Part shown: positions 52,007 through 61,216 of the stretch, one piece after another
How the letters are laid out: each line of letters starts with the position of its first letter
Numbering within the stretch: the first letter of the stretch is position 1
Assembly: GCA_937991945.1 (NCBI GenBank)
Contig: CALKLO010000001.1
Coordinates: 20,555-84,554 of the forward strand
Reading direction: 5' to 3'
Origin: an uncultured Granulosicoccus sp.
Lineage (GTDB): Bacteria; Pseudomonadota; Gammaproteobacteria; Granulosicoccales; Granulosicoccaceae
Length of the DNA: 64,000 nucleotides
Translations under genes and position numbers: made by a program
The notes under the pieces: generated by a model
What the model was told of the DNA's origin: nothing
What the model saw: only the letters and a program-made list of their open reading frames with translations
Database searches by the model: none

Positions 52007-53038
52007 ATGCATAAAATTATTCTCGATACAGATCCTGGCGTTGACGATGCGATGGCAATTGCCTACGCAGTAGCGCACCCAGATATCGAATTGATGGCCC
52101 TAACAGTAGTCTTTGGGAATATCAATATCGACTACGCCACGCGCAATGCGCAGTACATTTTGGATGAATTGGGCGCAACGAATGTCGCTGTGGCGAAAGG
52201 GGCCGCTATTCCGAGTGTCCAATCACCACTACCGCATGCAGATTTTGTTCATGGGGCTGATGGACTCGGCAATGTGTACCCTGGAAGTGAGCCGGGTGTT
52301 GCCGCTACTGAATCAGCAACACTGAGAGCTGAGGCGAGGCACGCAAACGTTGATGCTCTGGATGCTGCCGATTTCATCATAAAAGCCGCTCGTGAAAACC
52401 CGGGCGAGATTACGCTGGTTGCCGTGGGTCCTTTGACGAACATCGCCGAAGCGCTGAGGCGGGAGCCTGGGCTGCCGGGGTTGGTTGCAGGTTTGGTCAT
52501 CATGGGCGGCACAGTCGATGAGCCTGGCAATGTATCGCCAGTGGCGGAGGCCAATTTTTTAAATGATCCGCATGCCGCTGATGCCTTATTCGCAGCAGAT
52601 TGGCCCGCCACAATTGTCGGATTAGACGTCACTCATCAGATTATGCTAGGCGATAGCCATTTGAAAATGTTGGATGATAAAGCTGGCTCAACGGGCAAAC
52701 TTATCTGGGAAAGCAGCCGTTTTTACGTGGATTTCTACACGAATAGCGGTGCAGCTAAAGAAGCTGCAGACCAAGGGGCTGAGCCGCAATGTGCCATGCA
52801 CGATGCGGCGGCAATCGCTTGTGTGCTGATTCCAGACGCTTTTGTCATGGCAAGAGGTGCCGCAAGGGTTGTGCATGACGGAATTGCAATTGGTCAGCTT
52901 GCGCTGGATCGTAAAGGGTATGCTTATGCACTTCCTCATTGGAATAACCGCCCGCCGACATCCGTGTGTATGGAAGTCGATGATGTTCGGGTTAGAGACC
53001 ATTTTCTTCAAACCCTAATAGATCATCATTTGAGGTGA
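52007..53038 (+). CDS. Inosine-uridine type nucleoside hydrolase
   Basis: A 343-residue nucleoside hydrolase. The calcium-binding DTDPGVDDAMAI at the N terminus, NDPHAAD, GLDVTHQ and the catalytic MHDAAAIAC are intact. It cleaves ribonucleosides to base plus ribose; the upstream ribokinase uses the ribose. Possible purine specificity cannot be read. Its stop overlaps the next start by four bases. Cytoplasmic, so nucleosides must be imported first, as by the ABC system at 57424-62190. Confidence 0.92.
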   Translation: MHKIILDTDPGVDDAMAIAYAVAHPDIELMALTVVFGNINIDYATRNAQYILDELGATNVAVAKGAAIPSVQSPLPHADFVHGADGLGNVYPGSEPGVAATESATLRAEARHANVDALDAADFIIKAARENPGEITLVAVGPLTNIAEALRREPGLPGLVAGLVIMGGTVDEPGNVSPVAEANFLNDPHAADALFAADWPATIVGLDVTHQIMLGDSHLKMLDDKAGSTGKLIWESSRFYVDFYTNSGAAKEAADQGAEPQCAMHDAAAIACVLIPDAFVMARGAARVVHDGIAIGQLALDRKGYAYALPHWNNRPPTSVCMEVDDVRVRDHFLQTLIDHHLR

Positions 53039-53046
53039 ATTTAACC

Positions 53047-54459
53047 GTGAAGACACGCACTGGTGTTTGGTTGTTAACTGCTTTGTTGTGCTCCTCGCTT
53101 ATGGCGTGCGACTGGGTCGATTCAACAGGCACCCAAGGTACGACTGCGAGAACCGAAATATTTTTGGACGATACGCCTTTAGGTTCGGTAGCTGTTCTCA
53201 ATGAAAAAGCGGAAGTAGAAATCCTAGCAAGTCGCAGCACTACCGCTACTGATAATCAGACCTACACCTGGAGTGATTCTCCATCGCAAGCAGGCGCTTT
53301 GGCGGCCTGTGCCGCTGAGCCTGGGTTTAGTAGTGGCATAGCTGCAGATACGCTAGCTCAGGCATGTACTGATTCTGACGATTGCTCTGTCGGGTTCGAA
53401 CGAATAGACACGAGTGATGGGGTGGCGGCTTTTGTATTCGCAGCGCCAGAGCTCAAAGCGTCCGTAGGGTTACGTTACGCACTGACGGTTAGCAATGAAA
53501 CAGGTGTCATCGATACCCGAGATCTTGATTTGTGCTTGATTGCCATTAACGAATCTCCCGATGCAAACGACGATACGTTTGTGGTTCGAGAAGGGATAAG
53601 AGAGACATTTACTCTGAGTGGAATTCATTTGTTGAGCAACGACTCCGACGATATCGATGACAGCAATTCGGACCTAGTGGTGTTGAACCCAGCGCTTGTA
53701 GCGCCAACCAACGCCGCCTTTTTTGAGTTGGGTACCGATGGCTCGTTTGTTTACGAATCCAACTTAGAAGGCATATTGGCTGATCAATTCGACAGCTTCG
53801 AGTATGAACTGAGCGACGGTACCTATGTGTCTACAGCGCGTGTGTCGTTGCGAGTCGTAGCCAGTAACCAAGCGCCAGAACAAATAGATGAGATACCTGC
53901 GTTAAGGGCTGAAGTGGGTGAATTGTTTACAGAAAATTTATCACTGTACTTTACTGATCCTGAGCAAGGTACCTTGAGTTATTCGTTTGCTGCCGGGTTC
54001 GACCTACCTGAAGACAGCGGTATGTCGTTACGAAGTAACGGTGTTTTATCCGGAACTCCACTTTTGACTGAGGTCGGTAGTTACACGCTGAAATTGGTTG
54101 CTAGCGATGGCGGTCAGGAACTAGAAACGTTGTTAGCGTTGACTATTAGTAATTCTAGGACAGGTGTTCTTAACGAGGCCCCTGAATTTATAGAAGACAC
54201 CGTATTTGATCAAATCGTGTTTCTCGGTTCGCCTATAAGCATCATTGTTCCTGAATTTGAAGACGGCGATGATGATGAATTGAGCTATTCGATTTTCGGC
54301 ACAGGGCAGTTACCTGCAGGCGTTACCATTGAATCAGAGACCGGTGTAATATCAGGAAGTCCTTTAGCGAGGACTTGGGTGCGAGACTTGCGTATAGAAG
54401 CTACTGACCCGTCTGGGGCGAGTGCTGTCTCCGATCTTTTCTACATACGAGTGCTATAA
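53047..54459 (+). CDS. Lipoprotein with Ig-like / cadherin-like repeats
   Basis: GTG 53047 opens a lipoprotein signal (LLTALLCSSLMAC, lipid-modified Cys21); GTG 53035 is also possible and overlaps the hydrolase stop. The mature part carries an Ig-like VCBS/cadherin-type domain (residues about 175-290, PDANDDTF...YELSDGTY) and two dystroglycan-type cadherin-like modules (about 290-375 and 385-470, each with YSFAAG/YSIFG...GVLSGTP or GVISGSP). It is probably an outer-membrane-anchored adhesin or structural protein. Its place between nucleoside genes and an amidotransferase has no obvious meaning. Confidence 0.8.
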   Translation: MKTRTGVWLLTALLCSSLMACDWVDSTGTQGTTARTEIFLDDTPLGSVAVLNEKAEVEILASRSTTATDNQTYTWSDSPSQAGALAACAAEPGFSSGIAADTLAQACTDSDDCSVGFERIDTSDGVAAFVFAAPELKASVGLRYALTVSNETGVIDTRDLDLCLIAINESPDANDDTFVVREGIRETFTLSGIHLLSNDSDDIDDSNSDLVVLNPALVAPTNAAFFELGTDGSFVYESNLEGILADQFDSFEYELSDGTYVSTARVSLRVVASNQAPEQIDEIPALRAEVGELFTENLSLYFTDPEQGTLSYSFAAGFDLPEDSGMSLRSNGVLSGTPLLTEVGSYTLKLVASDGGQELETLLALTISNSRTGVLNEAPEFIEDTVFDQIVFLGSPISIIVPEFEDGDDDELSYSIFGTGQLPAGVTIESETGVISGSPLARTWVRDLRIEATDPSGASAVSDLFYIRVL

Positions 54460-54466
54460 GTCTTCA

Positions 54467-55171
54467 ATGAGTACTAGCCGTCCTGAGCGTTACCTATTTG
54501 TAAAACATTCTGAAAATTGGAATGTAGACAGATGTACTCAATGGATGGCTAAAAATCAGTGCGAGGTTGACTGGTGTTATCCGGTCAGTGAACAAGCGTT
54601 TCCTGACCCCACAGGTTACAAAGGCGTCGTTGTGTTTGGCAGTGCCAGCAGTGCCAATGATTGCTCGAGCCACGATTGGGTACGTCGTGAGCTTGTATTT
54701 GTTGAACAATGCCTGAAACACGAGACACCGTATTTTGGAATCTGCCTAGGTGCTCAGATGCTGGCGCGAGTCCTGGGAGCTGCGGTTCGACCGCACGAGA
54801 ATGAAGTCAAAGAGGTCGGGTTCTGCCGTGTTGATCCGGTTCCAGAGCACAAAGACTTCCTCAACGATCCTTTGACCGTCATGCAGTGGCATTCCGAGGG
54901 CTTTGATTTACCGGCAGGAACCACACTGATTGCCACGGGTGATGAATTCCCTAACCAAGCGTATAGCGTTACTGAGAAAATCCTAGGTGTGCAGTTTCAC
55001 CCTGAAGTTAATGCGGATGTTCTGGCTATCTGGCAGGCGCGGCACAAGGAGAGTAAGCCCGGGCAATTGAACGATGAAGAACGCGCACAAATGATGCGAG
55101 ATGCCCACACTCACGATGCCGCTGTTACGCAGTGGCTGGATGGGTTCTTGAGTCGCTGGACTGGTGGATGA
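54467..55171 (+). CDS. Class I glutamine amidotransferase
   Basis: The likely start is ATG 54467, seven bases after the lipoprotein stop; an earlier in-frame start overlaps that gene. The 234-residue protein has the triad: nucleophile Cys in YFGICLGAQML and His/Glu in VQFHPEVN. It is a free-standing GATase1 domain like GuaA-type or gamma-glutamyl hydrolase relatives; no synthetase domain is fused. The next gene starts inside its last codons. Substrate unknown. Confidence 0.85.
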   Translation: MSTSRPERYLFVKHSENWNVDRCTQWMAKNQCEVDWCYPVSEQAFPDPTGYKGVVVFGSASSANDCSSHDWVRRELVFVEQCLKHETPYFGICLGAQMLARVLGAAVRPHENEVKEVGFCRVDPVPEHKDFLNDPLTVMQWHSEGFDLPAGTTLIATGDEFPNQAYSVTEKILGVQFHPEVNADVLAIWQARHKESKPGQLNDEERAQMMRDAHTHDAAVTQWLDGFLSRWTGG

Positions 55172-56855
55172 TTCCAACAACCTGCTACTTAATATCTTTA
55201 TATACCTGCTCGCCGGTCTATTAGCTGTACCTAGTGCGAAACGATTAGGGCTCGGCCCTGTATTCGGTTACTTGTTTGCGGGCATCATTGTCGGGCCTTG
55301 GGGTTTGGCATTAATACGAGATGCTGAACACATAGAATTGTTCTCCAGAGTTGCCACTGTGTTGTTGCTATTTTTAGTGGCCATGCAAGCAACGCCTGCG
55401 CGGGTTCATCGATTGCTCGGCGATCTAATCTCCTTGGGTGTTTTACAGTTTTGTTTGACTACCTTTGTCATCACCCTTGTAGGCATTCTCATTGGCCACC
55501 CATGGCACCATGCGTTAGTAGCTGGACTTGCGTTGTCTATCTCATCTGAGGCCGTTGCCAGTCACGCGTTTAACGAACGCTACCCAACAGGTTCACCGCT
55601 CACCGAAACCGGTCATCAGTTACTTCTAACGCAATCCATGGCGTTGGTGCCGGTCATTGTGTTCTTACCGTTGCTCGGCTTTGACGCAGTAGTTACCCAA
55701 GGTAGTCCTTGGCCACCTGTGGTCATGGGCCTGTTAGTGTTGTGCGCTTTTGGTATTTTTGGTCACCTGTTGCTGCGTCGCGTATTTCGCTATGTGGTCA
55801 GTGTTGGTCTCAATGAAGTGTTCGCAGCGTTCGCACTACTATTAATTATCGGCATGTTGCTTCTCGTCGCAGCGCTTGATTTACCGTTAGAACTTGGCGC
55901 GTTGCTGGGTGGTCTTTTACTGATCAGATCAGAATACGGTTCGGCTATTCGCATCGCGATATACCCATTCAGTGGTTTGCTCGTAGGCATGTTTTTTATC
56001 TCCACCGGAATGCAAATCGACTTTGCCATATTTTTCAAAAAGCCGTTAGAGACCTTTGCGCTTGTGGCTCTGTTGGTTTTTGTTAAGGCGTGGATTGTTC
56101 GAAATATTCTTAGATACTCTGCAGTGCCCCGGCGGCAGCGAATTTGGTTAGCGACGGTACTGGCACAAAGTGGCGAGTTGGCGTTTGTTGTTATCGCCTT
56201 AGCCATCACGTATCAGGCTATTCCAGAAAAATTAGCCTCGCAGTTAGTTCTGGTGGTGGCCTTGTCCATGCTCACTACCCCTATGCTGCTGTTTTTTGCA
56301 GCACGGCGTGACAAATTGCCCGCTCGCCAGCAAACGGATACCGGTATCAAGATTGGGACAACGGCAGACTCGCAAGTTATCGTCGCAGGCTTTGGAAGGG
56401 TGGGGCGGGTAGTTGCCAGAATGCTACGCGAGAATGATTTTCGAGCTGTCGTTATTGATCACAACCCAGATCGATTTGCTGAGCTTCGAGCAGATGGCTT
56501 TGTCGGATTTTACGGCGACGCGTTGAGACCTGATTTGTTAGAGGCTGCTGGAGCCTCACAAGCCGCGGTTATGGTCATAGCAATTGATGACCCTGAAGCG
56601 TCCGCAGACCTTCTTAAGCGGGTGAAACGTGAATATCCCCACTTAATCATTTTGACCCGGGCGCTCAATACGGCCGATCAAATGCGTTTACTAGGCGATG
56701 GTGCTGATCGCGCCTATCGAGAGACTTTCGAGACGGCATTGTTAATGGGGGAAGATGTATTGGAGCTTGTCGGTTTAAGCCCACTAGATGCGCAAGCGTT
56801 TACCGAGGCCTATCGTGATGAGGCTTTCGAGGTAGTGCAACCTCCTGAGAAGTGA
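55164..56855 (+). CDS. CPA2 cation/proton antiporter with TrkA-N domain, KefB-like
   Basis: A 563-residue protein: about 12 membrane helices (residues 8-385) of the CPA2 family, with GLALSISSEAVASHAF and GALLGGLLLIRSEYG, then a cytoplasmic RCK/TrkA-N NAD-binding domain (VIVAGFGRVGRVVARML, about 411-530). Such proteins export potassium or protons; the glutathione-gated Kef role needs partners not seen here. GTG start at 55164 overlaps the amidotransferase stop by 8 bases. No direct tie to nucleosides. Confidence 0.88.
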   Translation: MDDSNNLLLNIFIYLLAGLLAVPSAKRLGLGPVFGYLFAGIIVGPWGLALIRDAEHIELFSRVATVLLLFLVAMQATPARVHRLLGDLISLGVLQFCLTTFVITLVGILIGHPWHHALVAGLALSISSEAVASHAFNERYPTGSPLTETGHQLLLTQSMALVPVIVFLPLLGFDAVVTQGSPWPPVVMGLLVLCAFGIFGHLLLRRVFRYVVSVGLNEVFAAFALLLIIGMLLLVAALDLPLELGALLGGLLLIRSEYGSAIRIAIYPFSGLLVGMFFISTGMQIDFAIFFKKPLETFALVALLVFVKAWIVRNILRYSAVPRRQRIWLATVLAQSGELAFVVIALAITYQAIPEKLASQLVLVVALSMLTTPMLLFFAARRDKLPARQQTDTGIKIGTTADSQVIVAGFGRVGRVVARMLRENDFRAVVIDHNPDRFAELRADGFVGFYGDALRPDLLEAAGASQAAVMVIAIDDPEASADLLKRVKREYPHLIILTRALNTADQMRLLGDGADRAYRETFETALLMGEDVLELVGLSPLDAQAFTEAYRDEAFEVVQPPEK

Positions 56856-56984
56856 GGCCCAAAGTCTTTGGCTCATGCATTTTAATGGTGTGCGCTTTTT
56901 GGTGGTGCGCAAGATGGGGCCACATGCAGTAAACTTTTGAACGTGGACGCTCGGGTTCGCCACGGATTGAAAGGTAGGTAAACA

Positions 56985-57281
56985 ATGAAAGGTAAAGATG
57001 TCGAAGCGATCACCAAATTGCTCAAGGAGCATGGGATCGAGTTGTCAGCTGTTAAGGCAAACAAGCTAATGCTGAAAATTGGCTTGCTTGAGGAAGCCAC
57101 ACGAGAGAGCTCGACCCGTCCTGGGGTTATCAAGAAATATAAAGTCTTGAGTGAAAAAGGCCTGGACTACGGCGTCAATGAAGAAAATGCGCAGAGCCCG
57201 GATCAGACCTCACCGTATTATTACAAGGACAGCTTTCCTGAGCTTGCCCGAATTCTGTTAGAGGCTGATCAGGCGGGCTAA
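56985..57281 (+). CDS. Small helix-rich protein, possibly DNA-binding
   Basis: A 98-residue protein with AGGTAGGT upstream of ATG 56985. Residues 1-60 alternate helices (AITKLLKEHGIELSAVKANKLMLKIGLLEE) and a basic RESSTRPGVIKKYKVLSEKGLDYG stretch that resembles a winged-helix recognition helix and wing. I do not recognise a family. It lies alone between the antiporter and the nucleoside importer, and could regulate one of them (inference only). Confidence 0.6.
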   Translation: MKGKDVEAITKLLKEHGIELSAVKANKLMLKIGLLEEATRESSTRPGVIKKYKVLSEKGLDYGVNEENAQSPDQTSPYYYKDSFPELARILLEADQAG

Positions 57282-57423
57282 AAGGCGTTGAACGGGTCAT
57301 CCCCTGTGTCTTGTTGCTTCTGAGTCAAAAAAGGTTCGTGATACACTCGAAGAAGGTAGCAGTTGATGCTTCGAGGCTTCGCGTCTGCGACTGAACCATT
57401 ACGTATAAATCGAGGAAAACACT

Positions 57424-58419
57424 ATGACAATCACACGCTTGGGTGTCGTCGCTGGGATGCTTCTGGCAGCATCTTCGGCTACAGCCGCTGATATTTCACC
57501 CGCTGTCGTTTTCGACATGGGCGGTAAATTCGACAAGTCTTTCAATCAAGGCGTCTACGACGGTGTAGAACGTTTTAAAGAAGAGACAGGCATCGAGTAC
57601 CGCGAATTCGAAGTTACTAACGAAACACAGCGTGAACAGGCGCTTCGTCGTATGGCTCAGCGTGGCGCTAATCCAATATTGGGTGTTGGCTTTGCTCAAG
57701 CCGGTCCAATGGAAACTGTTGCTAAAGAATTCCCTGATACAAAATTCACCATCATCGACGGTGTTGTTGATTTACCCAATGTTCAATCAGTCGTTTTTAA
57801 AGAGCACGAAGGTTCTTTCCTAGTGGGTCTACTTGCTGCTATGGCTTCTGAAAACAACATGGTTGGATTTGTCGGTGGTATGGACATCCCTCTGATTCGT
57901 CGTTTTGCTTGCGGTTATGAGCAGGGCGCTAAGCATGCTGAAGCATCCATTGGTGTTATTCAAAACATGACGGGCACAACGCCTTCAGCTTGGAACGACC
58001 CAGGTCGTGGTAGCGAGCTTGCCAAAGGTCAATTCGACCGTGGTGTTGATGTTATCTATGCTGCTGCTGGTGGCACCGGTGTTGGTGTATATCAAGCTGC
58101 AAAAGATGGCGGAAAATTAGCCGTTGGTGTCGACTCAAACCAAAACTACTTGCATCCGGGCACTATGCTGACATCTATGCTCAAGCGAGTTGATGTTGCT
58201 GCTTACAATGCATTCAGCGAAGTGATGAACGATACGTGGGAGCCTGGTTTTAAGGTTCTAGGTCTTGCTGAAGAAGGTGTGGGTTGGGCGCTTGACGAAA
58301 ATAACGAAAGCCTGATCACTGACGAAATGAAAGCAGCTGTAGAAGTCGCATCAGCCGCTATCATTGCCGGTGAAATCAATGTTCATGATTACATGAGCGA
58401 CAATGCCTGCACTTATTGA
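57424..58419 (+). CDS. BMP/PnrA-family nucleoside-binding lipoprotein-like ABC substrate-binding protein
   Basis: A 331-residue periplasmic protein with signal peptide (about 1-22, SSATA-A). The BMP family pattern is clear: AVVFDMGGKFDKSFNQGVYDG, GFVGGMDIPLIRRFACGYEQGAKH, YAAAGGTGVGVYQAA and VGVDSNQNYLHPGTMLTSMLKRVDVA. Known members bind purine nucleosides; here it is followed by the ATPase and two permeases and accompanied by nucleoside hydrolase and ribokinase, which supports that ligand. It lacks a lipobox Cys, so it is a soluble rather than lipidated version. Confidence 0.9.
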   Translation: MTITRLGVVAGMLLAASSATAADISPAVVFDMGGKFDKSFNQGVYDGVERFKEETGIEYREFEVTNETQREQALRRMAQRGANPILGVGFAQAGPMETVAKEFPDTKFTIIDGVVDLPNVQSVVFKEHEGSFLVGLLAAMASENNMVGFVGGMDIPLIRRFACGYEQGAKHAEASIGVIQNMTGTTPSAWNDPGRGSELAKGQFDRGVDVIYAAAGGTGVGVYQAAKDGGKLAVGVDSNQNYLHPGTMLTSMLKRVDVAAYNAFSEVMNDTWEPGFKVLGLAEEGVGWALDENNESLITDEMKAAVEVASAAIIAGEINVHDYMSDNACTY

Positions 58420-58484
58420 TTCTTTGGTTTTTAAATGTACTTAGCGGACATGCCGTATTCCATGCTTGATGTAATTACGTCCTC

Positions 58485-60092
58485 ATGATGGCATCCGTTC
58501 AAAGCCCTGATGAGGCTGCATCTGCAGCCTCATCTACAGGCACCGCAAAAGTGGCTAAATATGCCATTGAGTTGCGAGGAATATCTAAACGGTTTGGCGC
58601 TGTTCGCGCTAACAAAGATATTGATTTCAAAGTTAAGCCAGGCACTATCCACGGAATCGTGGGTGAAAACGGTGCGGGTAAATCCACGTTAATGAGCATT
58701 CTCTACGGCTTCTATCAAGCCGATAGTGGAGAAGTGCTGATCAATGATCGCGTGGTATCTATAAACAGTTCGCGCGATGCCATCGATGCAGGCATTGGTA
58801 TGGTGCACCAACACTTTATGTTGGTAGACACATTCAGTGTGCTCGAAAACGTCATGCTGGGCGCTGAAGAACATGCGCTGTTATCGCACAGTGCCGCCGA
58901 TGCAAGAAAAGAGTTAGAGCGCTTAGCGACGGAGTACCAGATGTCTGTGCAAATCGACGCACTGGTATCTGAACTACCTGTTGGCGAGCAGCAACGAACT
59001 GAAATTCTTAAAGCGTTATACCGCAATGCAGAAATATTAATTCTTGATGAGCCTACGGGCGTTCTAACGCCTCAAGAAGCCGATCAATTATTTCGTGTGC
59101 TTAAAGCGCTCAAAGCGCGAGGTGTCACCGTTATCCTGATTACGCATAAATTGCGAGAAATAATGGATATCACGGACACCGTGTCTGTTTTACGCATGGG
59201 GGAGATGGTCTCGCATCTCAACACCTCTGAGACCAATATGAGTGAGCTCGCTGAACTCATGGTGGGTCGTAAACTAGAGACTAAAAATTATCACCGATCT
59301 GAGCCACTACCACCGGGTACTGAAACGGGCATCGAGGTAACTGATCTGGGAATGATCGATAAGGTTGGAAAGCAGCGTCTCAAAAATTTGTCTTTTACCG
59401 TTAAGCGTGGTGAAATTTTAGGCGTGGCAGGTGTCGCTGGAAACGGGCAAACCATGCTCCTCGAAGTGTTGTCGGGCATTACGTCAGCCACGTCGGGACA
59501 ATTTGTCATTAACAACCAGCTAGTCACCCCGAGTAAGCCTGTAGGGCCTGCTCGCATGCGGGAGCTAAAGGTTCAGCATGTGCCTGAAGATCGATTAAAG
59601 CTTGGGCTGGTCAAAGCCTTTACCGCCGCTGAGAGTTCTGTGCTTGGGTATCAACGAGCGGTGAAATTTAACCTTAAAGGGCTTTTGCAATTGAGTGCCA
59701 TACGCAAAGCCTGTCGTGGACTCATGAGCGGTTTTGATGTTCGTCCCGGAGATCCAAAATTAAAATCAGCGTCGTTCTCTGGTGGTAATCAGCAGAAATT
59801 AATTCTTGCTCGTGAGCTTGAGAAATCGCCTGAGGTCTTGTTAGTCGGACAACCGACACGGGGTGTTGATATTGGCGCCATTGAACTCATACACGAAAAA
59901 ATTATTGAGATGCGCGATGCGGGTTGTGCGGTGTTGTTGGTCTCGGTCGAGTTGGATGAGATCATGGCATTGGCTGATCGTATCGTCGTTATGTACGAGG
60001 GCGAAATAGTGGCTGAAGTTGCTGGCCGAGATGCGAACAAAACCCAGCTGGGCCTGATGATGGCCAATGCTCACACGGACTCAGCAGTATGA
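58485..60092 (+). CDS. Nucleoside ABC importer ATP-binding protein (two domains)
   Basis: A 535-residue RbsA-like double ATPase. The first domain has Walker A GENGAGKST, a variant signature LPVGEQQR and Walker B ILILDEPT. The second has a degenerate Walker A (AGVAGNGQT), a normal SGGNQQK signature and Walker B VLLVGQPTRG lacking the catalytic Glu. This asymmetry is normal for sugar/nucleoside importers of this class. The start is ATG 58485 (ATGATG). It powers import with the two permeases that follow; its stop overlaps the next start by 4 bases. Confidence 0.93.
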   Translation: MMASVQSPDEAASAASSTGTAKVAKYAIELRGISKRFGAVRANKDIDFKVKPGTIHGIVGENGAGKSTLMSILYGFYQADSGEVLINDRVVSINSSRDAIDAGIGMVHQHFMLVDTFSVLENVMLGAEEHALLSHSAADARKELERLATEYQMSVQIDALVSELPVGEQQRTEILKALYRNAEILILDEPTGVLTPQEADQLFRVLKALKARGVTVILITHKLREIMDITDTVSVLRMGEMVSHLNTSETNMSELAELMVGRKLETKNYHRSEPLPPGTETGIEVTDLGMIDKVGKQRLKNLSFTVKRGEILGVAGVAGNGQTMLLEVLSGITSATSGQFVINNQLVTPSKPVGPARMRELKVQHVPEDRLKLGLVKAFTAAESSVLGYQRAVKFNLKGLLQLSAIRKACRGLMSGFDVRPGDPKLKSASFSGGNQQKLILARELEKSPEVLLVGQPTRGVDIGAIELIHEKIIEMRDAGCAVLLVSVELDEIMALADRIVVMYEGEIVAEVAGRDANKTQLGLMMANAHTDSAV

Positions 60093-61216
60093 AGGTCAAT
60101 ACGAGTGGAATCGCTTTACCGGCGTGGTTAGAGATTGGCGTCATCCCCGTTCTCAATATAATCATGGCGCTGTTTTTTTCAGGTCTCATCATGTTGACGA
60201 TAGGTGTTAACCCTATCGAAGCGGTTGGAATCATGATTAACGGTGCGTTTGGGTATGACGAGGCGATCGGTTACACCTTGTACTACACCACTAACTTTAT
60301 TTTCACAGGCTTAGCCGTTGCGGTGGCATTTCATGCCAGCTTGTTTAATATCGGAGGCGAGGGCCAAGCGTATATCGGTGGGCTTGGGGTGGGGCTTGTA
60401 TTTTTAACCTTAGATAGTTACTTGCCAACGGTCTTGCTAATACCCATCGGTATTATCGCGGCTGGGTTGTTTGGCGCTATCTGGGCCTTTATTCCTGCCT
60501 GGTTGCAGGCATATCGTGGCAGCCATATCGTCATAACGACCATTATGTTCAACTTCATCGCCGCAGCCATCATGGTTTACCTGCTGGTTAATGTGTTGAT
60601 CAAGCCGGGTCAGATGTCACCAGAGTCTCGGGTATTTGATGAGTCTGCTTGGCTGCCGTTCATGCATGAATTCCTGGCTTGGTTCGGTATTGAGGTCACG
60701 CGTAGTCCACTCAATTTGTCTTTATTCTTTGCTTTGTTTTGCTGTTTTTTTGTGTGGGTCTATATCTGGCGAACGCGTTGGGGATACGAACTTCGAACTT
60801 CAGGTTTCAGCGAGGACGCTGCTAAGTACGCAGGCATTCGACCCAAGACTGTCATTGTGAGTGCCATGTGCTTATCGGGTGCGCTAGCAGGGTTTGTCGC
60901 CGTTAATGAAATTATGGGTGTTCACCATCGATTATTACTCAACTTTACGGCAGGGTATGGTTTTACTGGTATTGCAGTGTCTCTGATGGGTCGCAATCAT
61001 CCCGTGGGCATTATCATGGCCAGTTTGTTGTTCGGTGTGTTGTATCAAGGCGGGGCAGAACTTGCGTTCGAAATTCCTAAAATCACCCGTGAAATGGTGG
61101 TCGCTATTCAAGGGCTGATCATCCTGTTCTCTGGTGCTTTAGCACTCATGCTGCGCCCTTGGGTTGTGCGGATCTACCTGAAGTTTCGCTCGGTCGATGA
61201 GGTGACGTCAGCCTGA
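60089..61216 (+). CDS. Nucleoside ABC importer permease 1
   Basis: A 375-residue permease of the BPD_transp_2 family, with about 10 hydrophobic helices. Family motifs include FNIGGEGQAYIGGLGVG and AAKYAGIRPKTVIVSAMCLSGALAGFVAVNE. With permease 2 it forms the heterodimeric channel of the BMP-type importer. Its start overlaps the ATPase stop (ATGA) and its stop overlaps the next start by one base. Confidence 0.93.
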   Translation: MKVNTSGIALPAWLEIGVIPVLNIIMALFFSGLIMLTIGVNPIEAVGIMINGAFGYDEAIGYTLYYTTNFIFTGLAVAVAFHASLFNIGGEGQAYIGGLGVGLVFLTLDSYLPTVLLIPIGIIAAGLFGAIWAFIPAWLQAYRGSHIVITTIMFNFIAAAIMVYLLVNVLIKPGQMSPESRVFDESAWLPFMHEFLAWFGIEVTRSPLNLSLFFALFCCFFVWVYIWRTRWGYELRTSGFSEDAAKYAGIRPKTVIVSAMCLSGALAGFVAVNEIMGVHHRLLLNFTAGYGFTGIAVSLMGRNHPVGIIMASLLFGVLYQGGAELAFEIPKITREMVVAIQGLIILFSGALALMLRPWVVRIYLKFRSVDEVTSA

